This document shows, piece after piece, positions 1-8,033 of a DNA stretch of 8,606 bases. The position numbers and the translations under genes were made by a program. Location of the stretch: the NCBI GenBank assembly GCA_021824055.1, contig JAKALV010000134.1, positions 1-8,606 of the forward strand, read 5' to 3'. The number at the start of each line of letters is the position of its first letter. The first letter of the stretch is position 1. Under the pieces are notes generated by a model, which was given only the letters and a program-made list of their open reading frames with translations, ran no database searches and had not been told where the DNA came from. The DNA is from Acidobacteriota bacterium. Its GTDB lineage: Bacteria; Acidobacteriota; Vicinamibacteria; Vicinamibacterales; SCN-69-37.

Positions 1-385
1 GACCGTCTGCGAGAACGGCTTCGGCAAGCGCACCGCGGTGGCTGAATACCGGCGGCAGTCACGCGGCGGCATCGGCCTCAAGAACATCCAGGCGTCGGAT
101 CGTAACGGCCGTGTCGTGGGCCTGGCGTGCGTCAGCGACACGGATCAGCTGCTGATCGTTACCCAGGGCGGCCAGGTCATTCGCATGACCACCGATATGC
201 GGCCGATCGGCAGGGACACCCAGGGCGTGCGCCTGATCGACCTGGCGGAGGGCGACTCGGTCGTGTCGATCGCCACCCTCAGTGAACCCGACGGGGACGG
301 CAGCGACGGTGCTGACAGCGTGGACGAAGCGGCCGAGCCCGAAACGCCCAATACGCCAGACACGCCAGACACGGAAGACAAGTAG
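1..385 (+). CDS. gyrA: DNA gyrase subunit A, C-terminal end (partial)
   Basis: This is the 3' end of the gene for GyrA, the breakage-rejoining subunit of DNA gyrase. The gene enters from outside the window and is open from base 2 (frame 2), with a TAG stop at 383-385. The 127 visible residues are the last blade or blades of the beta-pinwheel C-terminal domain, which wraps DNA and gives gyrase its supercoiling direction. Recognisable stretches are ENGFGKRTAVAEYR, QSRGGIGLKNI, NGRVVG and IGRDTQGVRLI, matching the end of known GyrA proteins. After about residue 93 comes a low-complexity acidic tail of Asp, Glu, Pro and Thr, which is usual for GyrA; in E. coli such a tail modulates wrapping. The GTG at 38 is internal and not a start. 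The GyrA-box is not in the visible part. The gene converges on the uvrD-like gene with 27 bp between the stops. Confidence 0.95.
   Translation, partial: TVCENGFGKRTAVAEYRRQSRGGIGLKNIQASDRNGRVVGLACVSDTDQLLIVTQGGQVIRMTTDMRPIGRDTQGVRLIDLAEGDSVVSIATLSEPDGDGSDGADSVDEAAEPETPNTPDTPDTEDK
344..379 (+). repeat. 9-bp tandem repeat in the gyrA acidic tail
   Basis: Four 9-bp units follow one another (344-352, 353-361, 362-370, 371-379). The second and third are identical (ACGCCAGAC); the first and fourth differ from them by a few bases. In frame they encode TPN, TPD, TPD and TED. The repeat keeps the frame, so it changes only the length of the disordered acidic tail. It probably arose by slippage. Confidence 0.7.
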
Positions 386-425
386 GCGCCAGGCGGGGCG
401 CCGCCGGGCCGGCTACGCCGGCTCG
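385..425. terminator. Possible bidirectional hairpins between gyrA and uvrD
   Basis: Two GC-rich dyads fill the gap between the convergent genes. The first pairs GGCGCC at 385-390 with GGCGCC at 397-402 around a 6-nt loop. The second is a stem of about 9 bp, 405-413 with 417-425 around a 3-nt loop, with one G-T wobble; it covers the stop codon of uvrD. The arms of the two structures almost touch. Neither is followed by a clear T-run on either strand, so they are not canonical intrinsic terminators. In high-GC bacteria such hairpins may still help end transcription, but short GC dyads are also common by chance here. Confidence 0.35.
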
Positions 426-2680
426 AGGCCCGCGAATTTCGCGATCAGCTTCTTTGTGCCGACCGACGAGAAGCGCACGGTGATCTTGTGATCGTCGTCA
501 CCGTGTTCTTCAATTCCCACCACGGTGCCGACGCCGAACTGCTTGTGGCGCACTTTCTGTCCCAGCCGGACCGGGGCCGCCGACTGATCCTCATCTTCGT
601 ACGCGTACGTCTTGGCCGGCTGCTCGCGCGCCGGCGTTTGGCGCCGCCCGTACGGATTCCGCAACTCGTACCGCGGCGTTGCCCACGAGGGCGCGTGGGC
701 CACCGCTTCCAGCTTGCGGACCAGCTCGGCCGGGATTTCGTCAAGAAATCGCGACGGGTCGGTGGCCTGATATTCACCGAAGATCCGGCGCCGGGCCGCG
801 CCGGTCAGAATCAGGCGCTCCCGTGCCCGCGTGAGACAGACATAACACAGCCGGCGTTCCTCTTCGATGTCTTCGTCGTCCTGGATCGCGCGCGCATGGG
901 GAAAGAGCCCCTCTTCCATTCCGGCCACGACGACGATCGGGAATTCGAGGCCCTTGGCGGCGTGCATCGACATAAGCCAGACGCGGGCCTCTTTCGCGCC
1001 GTCTTCCTCGTCGGCTTCGGAGAGCAGCGACAGGCGATCCACGAAACCGCCCAGTGACGCCTCGGGATCGCGCCCCTCGTACTCACGAGCGGCCGACACG
1101 AGCTCCATCAGATTCTCGATGCGGGCCTCGGCGTCCTCGCTCCGCTCCTCACGCAGGTCCTTGAGGTACCCGCTGTCATCGAGCGCCCGCGCGATGATCG
1201 ACGCCACGCCCACGTGCGGCGCGTCATTGGCCAGCGAGACGATGACGTCGCGGAAGGTCTTGAGCGAGAGGATCGCGCGCGGCTGCGACAGCTTCTTCTC
1301 GATCAGCACGTGCATGCGCGCCCACATCGACTGGCGCGACACGACCGGATCCAGGCCGGCCGCCAGCAGGGGCGGGACTTCTGAATCGGCGTCGGCCAGG
1401 TCAATGGCGTCGAGCGCCTCCATGACCGTCTTACCGATACCCCGCGCCGGCACGTTGACCACCCGGCGAAAGCTCACATCGTCGTGCGGATTGATCACGA
1501 GGCGCAGGTACGCCAGGACGTCCTTGATCTCCTTGCGCTCGTAGAACCGGACGCCGCCGATGATGCGGTACGGCACGCCTTCGCGCATCAGCGCGTCTTC
1601 AATGGCGCGCGACTGCGAGTTGGTGCGATAGAGGACCGCCACCATTGTGTTGGCGTCGGCCACCCGGGCCTCACGAACCGCGCGGGTGATGAAGTCGGCC
1701 TCTTCAATCTCGTCGCCGGCGCGCATGTAGAGGATAGACTCGCCGCCCTTCTTGTCCGTCCAGAGCGTCTTTTCCTTGCGCCCGCGGTTCCGTTTGATGA
1801 CCGCCGAGGCGGCGTCGAGAATCACCTGCGTGGAGCGGTAGTTCTGCTCGAGGCGCACGATCACGGCTTCCGGAAAATCGGTTTCGAAATCCAGCAGGTT
1901 GCGCAGGTCGGCGCCCCGCCACTTGTAGATGGACTGGTCGGGATCGCCCACGACGCACAGATTGCGGTGCAGTTCAGCCAACCGCTTGATCAGCAAGTAC
2001 TGCGGACGGTTTGTGTCCTGATACTCGTCGATCATGATGTATTTGAACTTGCGCGCGTAGTGCTCGCGCACGCGTTCGCTGGTTTCAAACAGGTCGACGG
2101 TCCTCAACAGCAGGTCGTCGAAGTCGAGGGCGCCGGCGTCATTGAGCACGCGGCGATAGATCTCGTAGATCTTCGCGATCTGCTGATCCCGGAGACCCCA
2201 TCCGGACGACTTCATCTGGTCCGGTGTCTCCATCTTGTTCTTGGCCTGGCTGATCCGTGACAGGGCCGCGCGCGGCTGGATCAACTTGTCGTCCACGTCC
2301 AGCGACTTCATGGCCTGCTTGACCACGGACAACTGATCGGAGGAGTCGTAGATGACAAAGTCGCGCGTCAGGCCGATGGCGGGTCCCTCCCGGCGCAGCA
2401 GCCGCGCGCACAGGGAGTGAAAGGTCGACATCCAGGCCGGGCGCCGCTCGTCGCCGAGCAACTGCTCGACGCGCGTACGCATCTCTTCAGCAGCCTTATT
2501 GGTGAACGTGACCGCCAGCACTTCGTCCGGGGCCGCGTGCCCCTGCCCGATCAGATGCGCGATGCGGTAGGTGATCACCCGCGTCTTGCCCGACCCGGCG
2601 CCCGCAAGAATCAACAGCGGCCCATCGGTATGGAGGACCGCATCACGTTGTTCGGGATTCAGCGAATCAAGGAATTGCAT
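413..2680 (-). CDS. uvrD: UvrD/PcrA-family superfamily 1 DNA helicase
   Basis: This encodes an ATP-dependent 3'-5' DNA helicase of the UvrD/PcrA family, active in nucleotide excision repair, mismatch repair and clearing proteins from DNA. From the ATG at 2680 it has 755 residues, a normal length. The motifs run in order: Q motif LNPEQRDAV; Walker A AGAGSGKT (26-33); Ia TFTNKAAEEM; Ib STFHSLCARLLRR; Walker B DEYQDT (near 218); III VVGDPDQSIYKWRGA; IV QNYRS with its arginine (near 280); V MHAAKGLEF (near 572); VI CYVCLTRARERL (near 610). The last 55 residues, with GQKVRHKQFGVGTVVGIE, form the Tudor-like domain that in PcrA/UvrD contacts RNA polymerase. A GTG at 2692 would add four residues. I prefer the ATG because MQFLDSLNPEQ resembles the usual start of the family; neither has a strong ribosome site. 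The gene is divergent from leuC. UvrD and PcrA cannot be separated by sequence alone. Confidence 0.95.
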   Translation of the reverse strand: MQFLDSLNPEQRDAVLHTDGPLLILAGAGSGKTRVITYRIAHLIGQGHAAPDEVLAVTFTNKAAEEMRTRVEQLLGDERRPAWMSTFHSLCARLLRREGPAIGLTRDFVIYDSSDQLSVVKQAMKSLDVDDKLIQPRAALSRISQAKNKMETPDQMKSSGWGLRDQQIAKIYEIYRRVLNDAGALDFDDLLLRTVDLFETSERVREHYARKFKYIMIDEYQDTNRPQYLLIKRLAELHRNLCVVGDPDQSIYKWRGADLRNLLDFETDFPEAVIVRLEQNYRSTQVILDAASAVIKRNRGRKEKTLWTDKKGGESILYMRAGDEIEEADFITRAVREARVADANTMVAVLYRTNSQSRAIEDALMREGVPYRIIGGVRFYERKEIKDVLAYLRLVINPHDDVSFRRVVNVPARGIGKTVMEALDAIDLADADSEVPPLLAAGLDPVVSRQSMWARMHVLIEKKLSQPRAILSLKTFRDVIVSLANDAPHVGVASIIARALDDSGYLKDLREERSEDAEARIENLMELVSAAREYEGRDPEASLGGFVDRLSLLSEADEEDGAKEARVWLMSMHAAKGLEFPIVVVAGMEEGLFPHARAIQDDEDIEEERRLCYVCLTRARERLILTGAARRRIFGEYQATDPSRFLDEIPAELVRKLEAVAHAPSWATPRYELRNPYGRRQTPAREQPAKTYAYEDEDQSAAPVRLGQKVRHKQFGVGTVVGIEEHGDDDHKITVRFSSVGTKKLIAKFAGLEPA

Positions 2681-2772
2681 CGGTGAGGACACTCAGAATA
2701 CCAGACGAACTGCATAAGCAAGGAGAATGCCTGAATCAGATTTCATTCAGCCTGTTACGATCGAAGGCTCCG
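2681..2772. promoter_or_regulatory. Divergent uvrD / leuC promoter region
   Basis: These 92 bp separate the preferred starts of uvrD and leuC and should hold both promoters. On the minus strand TATTCT (2695-2700 read in reverse) preceded by TGG resembles an extended -10 for uvrD, with a weak TTGCTT about 15 bp upstream. It would leave a leader of only some 8 nt before ATG 2680, and it conflicts with use of the GTG at 2692. On the plus strand I see no convincing -35/-10 pair for leuC. The region also holds an inverted repeat, CTGAAT-N8-ATTCAG at 2731-2750, which could be an operator or a small leader hairpin. It is not a T-N11-A LysR box, and it was not found upstream of leuA. Confidence 0.4.
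2720..2725 (+). promoter_or_regulatory. Strong Shine-Dalgarno sequence in the leuC leader
   Basis: AAGGAG is the best ribosome-binding sequence near leuC, but it lies about 47 bp before the preferred leuC ATG. The nearest ATG (2727) is only one base away, too close for efficient initiation, and out of the leuC frame. A CTG at 2731 lies at good spacing in the leuC frame and would add 14 residues to LeuC. Which start is used cannot be decided from sequence; leuC ATG 2773 has its own weaker site, GAAGG, at 2763-2767. Confidence 0.45.
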
Positions 2773-4158
2773 ATGCCACTCACGTTGTTCGAAAAGGTGT
2801 GGAATCAGCACGCCGTGCGGCAACTGCCGACCGGCCAGACGCAGCTCTACATCGGCCTGCACCTGATTCACGAAGTGACCAGCCCCCAGGCCTTCGACAT
2901 GCTGCGCGCGCGGGGATGGACGGTGCGCGCGCCCCATCGGACGTTTGCGACGGTCGATCACATTGTGCCCACGGGCTCGCAGGCTCGGCCGTTTACCGAC
3001 AACCTCGCCGAGCAGATGACGCTGGCGCTCGAGCGGAACTGCCGCGAACACAAGATCACGTTGTTCAACGTGGAGTCGGGCCGCCAAGGCATCGTCCATG
3101 TGATTGGCCCGGAACTCGGGTTGACGCGGCCGGGCATGACGATCGCCTGCGGCGACAGCCACACGTCAACTCATGGAGCGTTTGGCGCGCTGGCATTCGG
3201 GATCGGAACCTCCCAGGTGCGTGATGTGCTGGCGTCGCAATGCATGGCCATGACGCCACTTAAGGTCCGCCGCATTGAAATCAGCGGCCACCTGGCAACC
3301 GGGGTTTACGCCAAGGACGTCATTCTGACGGTCATTCAGCGCCTGGGTATTGAGGGCGGGGTTGGCTACGCCTACGAATATGCCGGCGACACCATCAGCC
3401 GGATGTCCATGGACGAGCGGATGACGATCTGCAACATGTCCATCGAAGGCGGCGCGCGCGTCGGCTACGTCAATCCCGACGAGACCACGATCGCCTACTT
3501 GAAAGGGCGGCCGTTCGCGCCGGCCGGGCCAGCGTTCGACACCGCAGCCGCTCGGTGGCGAGCCCTCGCTTCCGACCAGGACGCGCGGTACGACGATGTC
3601 GTCCAGTTGAACGCGGTTGAGGTCTCGCCCACCATCACCTGGGGTACGAACCCCGGCCAGTCTGTGGGGGTGCGCGACCGCCTGCCGGCGTCCGCCGACA
3701 CGGAGGCATTGGCGTTCATGGGCCTCACGTCCAATCAACCGATCGCCGGCACCAGGATTGATGTCGCCTTCATCGGGTCGTGCACGAACGGACGGCTTTC
3801 CGACCTGCGTGAGGCCGCGCGCGTTCTGCAGGGACGCCGCGTGGCCGCCGGCGTCCGCGCCTTGGTTGTTCCAGGATCGCAGGCCGTCAGGGCGGCGGCT
3901 GAGCGCGAAGGCCTGGATGACGTGTTCCGATCGGCGGGGTTTGACTGGCGCGGCGCGGGCTGTTCGATGTGCCTGGCGATGAATCCCGACAAGTTGAACG
4001 GCCGCGAGGTCTGCGCCTCGTCGTCGAATCGCAATTTCAAGGGCCGGCAAGGCAGCCCAACGGGACGCACTCTGCTGATGAGTCCCGCGATGGTCGCGGC
4101 CGCCGCGGTCGAAGGCGCGGTGGTCGATGTGCGCGAACTGTTGGGGGTTCGTCAATGA
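2773..4158 (+). CDS. leuC: 3-isopropylmalate dehydratase, large subunit
   Basis: LeuC is the large, 4Fe-4S-carrying subunit of isopropylmalate isomerase, a cytoplasmic aconitase-family enzyme that converts 2-isopropylmalate to 3-isopropylmalate via 2-isopropylmaleate. The product from ATG 2773 has 461 residues, close to the usual 465-470. Family signatures include FATVDHIVPT, the active-site stretch CGDSHTSTHGAFGALAFGIG, SMDERMTICNMSIEGGARVG, and the three cluster cysteines: Cys337 in GSCTNGR, and Cys397 and Cys400 in GCSMC. The frame stays open upstream to 2683, but homologues begin at about MPLTLFEKVW, and GAAGG five bases before ATG 2773 supports that start. A CTG at 2731 with a stronger ribosome site is the alternative. 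The stop overlaps the leuD start by 4 bp (ATGA), so the two subunits are probably translationally coupled. The bacterial two-subunit type favours leucine synthesis over aconitase or homoaconitase. Confidence 0.95.
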   Translation: MPLTLFEKVWNQHAVRQLPTGQTQLYIGLHLIHEVTSPQAFDMLRARGWTVRAPHRTFATVDHIVPTGSQARPFTDNLAEQMTLALERNCREHKITLFNVESGRQGIVHVIGPELGLTRPGMTIACGDSHTSTHGAFGALAFGIGTSQVRDVLASQCMAMTPLKVRRIEISGHLATGVYAKDVILTVIQRLGIEGGVGYAYEYAGDTISRMSMDERMTICNMSIEGGARVGYVNPDETTIAYLKGRPFAPAGPAFDTAAARWRALASDQDARYDDVVQLNAVEVSPTITWGTNPGQSVGVRDRLPASADTEALAFMGLTSNQPIAGTRIDVAFIGSCTNGRLSDLREAARVLQGRRVAAGVRALVVPGSQAVRAAAEREGLDDVFRSAGFDWRGAGCSMCLAMNPDKLNGREVCASSSNRNFKGRQGSPTGRTLLMSPAMVAAAAVEGAVVDVRELLGVRQ

Positions 4159-4748
4159 GCGAGTCGAGGATCCTCGCGGTTTCCGGGCGCGCCGTGGTGT
4201 TGCGCGGCCCGGACATCGACACCGACCGGATCATTCCCGCGCGGTTCCTGAAGGCCGTCACGTTCGACGGACTCGAGCAGCACGTGTTTGCCGATGACCG
4301 CCAGGCGCTCAGCGCCGCGGGCCAGCGTCACCCCTTCGATCATCCGGAGTCGGCGGGCGCGTCCATCCTCGTCGTCAACAAGAACTTCGGCTGCGGCTCG
4401 TCGCGCGAGCACGCGCCGCAGGCGCTCTATCGATGGGGCATCCGGGCGGTGGTCGGCGAATCGTTTGCCGACATCTTCTTCAGCAACGCGCTGATGCTCG
4501 GCCTGCCGTGCGTCTCTCTGAGCGCGCCGCACATCGAGGCGTTGATGACGGCGGTCAATGGGACGCCGTCATTGCGCGTAGCCGTCGATGTTGAACATGG
4601 CGCCGTGTCGGTCACCGGCAGCGTGTGGCCTGTGTTTGTGCCGGCGCATGCGAAGGACGCGTTGACCAGCGGCCACTGGGATGGCGCGGGACTCCTGCTG
4701 GCGCGTTACGAGGAAGTGGACGCCGTCGCTTCACGGCTCCCGTACTGA
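4155..4748 (+). CDS. leuD: 3-isopropylmalate dehydratase, small subunit
   Basis: LeuD is the small (swivel) subunit that pairs with LeuC to form isopropylmalate isomerase and supplies part of the substrate pocket. At 197 residues it has the usual bacterial length. Signatures are GPDIDTDRIIPARFLK near the N-terminus, which contains the substrate-recognition loop, and NFGCGSSREHAPQAL starting at residue 77, followed by GIRAVVGESFADIFFSNALMLG. The ATG lies inside the leuC stop (ATGA), with a G-rich stretch just upstream that may act as a weak ribosome site; coupling to leuC is likely. Nothing is missing or broken. The gene ends 8 bp from the stop of the convergent lysR gene. Confidence 0.95.
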   Translation: MSESRILAVSGRAVVLRGPDIDTDRIIPARFLKAVTFDGLEQHVFADDRQALSAAGQRHPFDHPESAGASILVVNKNFGCGSSREHAPQALYRWGIRAVVGESFADIFFSNALMLGLPCVSLSAPHIEALMTAVNGTPSLRVAVDVEHGAVSVTGSVWPVFVPAHAKDALTSGHWDGAGLLLARYEEVDAVASRLPY

Positions 4749-4760
4749 CAACATCGTCAG
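4745..4760. other. Small dyad spanning the leuD and lysR stop codons
   Basis: CTGAC at 4745-4749 and GTCAG at 4756-4760 form a perfect 5-bp inverted repeat around six bases. Each arm contains the TGA stop of one of the two convergent genes, which by itself creates part of the symmetry. There is no T-run, so it is a poor intrinsic terminator. No other terminator is visible between leuD and lysR. Confidence 0.25.
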
Positions 4761-5671
4761 GCCTCGGCCCGGATCTTCGCCGTTCCATTCTCGGTGAGTG
4801 ACTTTCGCACGGTGTCGAGAAACGCCTTGGCGGCGTGAGACACCTCCGCGTCTCTTCGGAACACGAATCGGACTTGCCGAGGTGACCGCAATTCCGGCAC
4901 CAGCACGGCGGCCAGCTGGCCACGAGAGATTTCCGACAAGGCGCACCGCCTCGGAAGTAGTGCCACGCCCAGGCCCATTTCAACGGCTCGCTTGATGCTG
5001 TCGAGGCTGGGCAACGACAACCTGATGTTCAGGGCCGCATGCCGTTGCTCGTACAACCGCAGCACGCGATCGCGCGCCGGCGACGGATCGTTGTGGGCAA
5101 TGATCGTCTGGCGGCCCATCTCTTCCATGGTGATCTGTTTGCGCTTCGCTAGCGGATCATTCGGCTTCACCAGCAGCACGAGCTCGTCGGTCCACAACGG
5201 CAGTGACTGCAGCTCCTTCTCGGGCGGCTGAAACGTGAGCACGCCGAAATCGACCGAGCGCAGGACGACCTCGTGCGCAATCTGGCGCGAATGCAGGCGC
5301 CGCACGTCGACCAAGACACCAGGATGCTGCGCCCGGAACGTCTGGAGCAACGGCAGCAAGGCGTGCACGCCGGCCTCGTTGGCGCCGATGATGACGCGGC
5401 CTTTCTGAATATCGCGCAGCTCGCCGACGCCCACCGCCGCTTCTTCGATCAGCCGGATGATGCGCTGCGCATACGACAGGAGCAACCCCCCGGCATCCGT
5501 GAGCGTGCCGTCGCGCGACGACCGGTCAATCAGACGTTCGCCCGTGTGCTCTTCAAGCCGGCGAATGGCCTGGCTGACCGCGGGCTGGGTGCGGCGCAGC
5601 TTCTTTGCCGCGCGCGAAAAGCTGCGCTCGGCCGCCACCATGGCAAATACCCGCAAGTCTTCAACGGTCAT
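4757..5671 (-). CDS. LysR-type transcriptional regulator
   Basis: This is a 304-residue LysR-family regulator of typical length. Residues 1-60 form the winged helix-turn-helix; the recognition region is FSRAAKKLRRTQPAVSQAIR (18-37), followed by the usual RLEEHTGERLIDR and LTDAGGLLLSYAQ, then the linker helix. From about residue 92 (GRVIIGANEAGVHALLPLL) comes the two-lobed periplasmic-binding-protein-like effector domain. Later landmarks are DFGVL, LVLLVKPNDPLA and AVEMGLGVALLPR. The ATG at 5671 is chosen because the helix-turn-helix begins there; the open frame continues to 5986 only because it runs antisense to leuA. No good ribosome site is seen. The gene is divergent from leuA across 75 bp and converges on leuD, so leuAB is the likeliest target, with autoregulation. 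The effector is unknown; 2-isopropylmalate, leucine or a 2-oxoacid are candidates by context only. I do not recognise a named orthologue. Confidence 0.92.
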   Translation of the reverse strand: MTVEDLRVFAMVAAERSFSRAAKKLRRTQPAVSQAIRRLEEHTGERLIDRSSRDGTLTDAGGLLLSYAQRIIRLIEEAAVGVGELRDIQKGRVIIGANEAGVHALLPLLQTFRAQHPGVLVDVRRLHSRQIAHEVVLRSVDFGVLTFQPPEKELQSLPLWTDELVLLVKPNDPLAKRKQITMEEMGRQTIIAHNDPSPARDRVLRLYEQRHAALNIRLSLPSLDSIKRAVEMGLGVALLPRRCALSEISRGQLAAVLVPELRSPRQVRFVFRRDAEVSHAAKAFLDTVRKSLTENGTAKIRAEA

Positions 5672-5746
5672 CGTTATAAGATAATCTAAATCAAAACTAA
5701 GAACTATAACTTTGACATTACGTGACCGGACCCCCGACACTGCCGT
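5672..5746. promoter_or_regulatory. AT-rich divergent lysR / leuA control region
   Basis: The 50 bases from 5671 to 5720 are about 22% GC in an otherwise GC-rich window. For leuA, TATAAC at 5705-5710 is a good -10 candidate, which would start transcription near 5717 and give a leader of about 30 nt. The matching -35 position (around 5682-5687, TAATCT) is poor, as expected for a promoter needing an activator. For lysR, TATAGT on the minus strand (5703-5708 in reverse) is a possible -10, so the two promoters would overlap. The leuA start has no clear ribosome site in front of it. Assignment to LysR control is inference from the divergent layout. Confidence 0.6.
5673..5710. repeat. Inverted repeat GTTATA-N26-TATAAC, possible LysR operator
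   Basis: GTTATA at 5673-5678 and TATAAC at 5705-5710 are perfect inverted copies. Their centres are 32 bp apart, about three helical turns. A smaller dyad, TTAT-AAG-ATAA, lies at 5674-5684. LysR tetramers usually protect 50-60 bp with half-sites on the same DNA face, so the spacing fits; one arm touches the lysR start and the other coincides with the candidate leuA -10. AT-rich DNA produces such repeats by chance, so this remains tentative. Confidence 0.4.
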
Positions 5747-6956
<1,210 letters not shown>

Positions 6957-6967
<11 letters not shown>

Positions 6968-8033
6968 GATCGTCCTGCTTCCCGGCGACGGGATCGGTCC
7001 GGAAGTCATCCACCAGGCAGAGCGAGTACTGAACCGCGTCGCCGACGTCTTCGGATGCGAGTTCGTCTTCACGCGGCAGCGGATCGGCGGGTCGGCGCTG
7101 GCGGCGGGGTTGTCGCCCCTCCCGCCGGACACATTGGCCGACGTCGGCGGCGCGGACGCGGTGCTGCTCGGCGCGGTCGGCGACCCCGCGTTCGATCATC
7201 GGCCGGCCGGCTCGCGCCCGGAATCCGGACTGCTGGCGCTTCGCCGTGAGATGGGCGTCTTCGCCAATCTCCGTCCGGTGAAGGTCTGGGCCGGACTCGA
7301 GGACGCTGGTCCGCTCAAGCCCGGCGTTCTTACCGGCACGGACTTGATCGTTGTGCGCGAACTGCTCGGCGGTCTCTATTACGGACAGCCCCGCGGGTGG
7401 GATCGCGAGACCGGCACGGCGATCAACACCCTCGGATATTCGCGACCCGAGATTGCCCGCGTGGCGCGCGTGGCGTTCGACCTGGCGCGCGCCCGCCGCA
7501 AGCGGCTGGTCTCGGTCGACAAGGCGAATGTGCTCGAGACCTCGCAGCTATGGCGAGCCGTCGTCAACGACGTGGCGCGGGACTATCCGGATGTGCAGCT
7601 CTCGCATGAATATGTCGACGCGTGCGCGATGAAGCTGGTGGTTGCGCCCGCGTCGTTTGATGTGGTGCTCACGGAAAATCTGTTCGGCGACATCTTGTCC
7701 GACGAGGCCGGCGCGGTCTGCGGGTCGCTCGGCCTGTTGCCGTCAGCGAGCCTTGGTGCGGGACCTGGGCTGTTCGAGCCCGTCCATGGGTCGGCGCCAA
7801 CGATGGCCGGCAAGGGCGTCGCGAATCCCTGCGGTGCCATTCTCTCGGCGGCGATGCTGCTGCGGTCGGGACTCCATTTGCCGGGTGAGGCCGACGCGAT
7901 CGATCGCGCGGTCGCCGAGACGTTTGCCGCAGGCGTTGTAACGGGCGATCTGGCGGTACCGGGCGTCAGCACGGCGGCATTCGGCGACGCGGTGATTGCG
8001 CGGATCCGGAGGGACCCGCCTACTCGACCGTGA
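6957..8033 (+). CDS. leuB: 3-isopropylmalate dehydrogenase
   Basis: LeuB is the NAD-dependent cytoplasmic enzyme that oxidises and decarboxylates 3-isopropylmalate to 2-oxoisocaproate. From the TTG at 6957 it has 358 residues, the normal length. It opens with FRIVLLPGDGIGPEV, and the catalytic set known from Thermus IPMDH is in place: Arg96, Arg106, Arg134 and Tyr141 (RELLGGLYYG), Lys189 (VDKANVLE), Asp221 (YVDACAM), Asp245 and Asp249 (NLFGDILSDEA). The NAD-binding stretch GLFEPVHGSAP follows. TTG is chosen because homologues begin only a few residues before the first strand; AGG at 6946-6948 is a modest ribosome site. A GTG at 6897 would add 20 unrelated residues and has its AGGAG only one base away. 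The gene overlaps the leuA end by 11 bp, so coupling is likely. Its stop overlaps the convergent glmS end by 14 bp. Confidence 0.94.

Noticed and set aside
1484..2260. Open frame of 258 codons on the plus strand, antisense to uvrD (also 488-1057)
   Set aside because: Both are mirror images of the helicase coding strand without family features or ribosome sites.
2727..3224. ATG immediately after AAGGAG opening a 165-codon frame
   Set aside because: The spacing of one base is too short for initiation, and nearly all of the frame is leuC read out of phase with Arg/Ala-rich content. The strong ribosome site itself is kept as a finding.
3166..4155. Open frame of 329 codons on the minus strand, antisense to leuC
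   Set aside because: It shows no recognisable motif and lies exactly opposite a certain leuC. Long antisense frames are expected in GC-rich coding DNA.
5712..5740. Perfect TTGACA at 5712-5717 as a -35 box for leuA
   Set aside because: At 17 bp spacing the -10 position reads CGACAC, which is no -10, and transcription would begin at or inside the leuA start codon.
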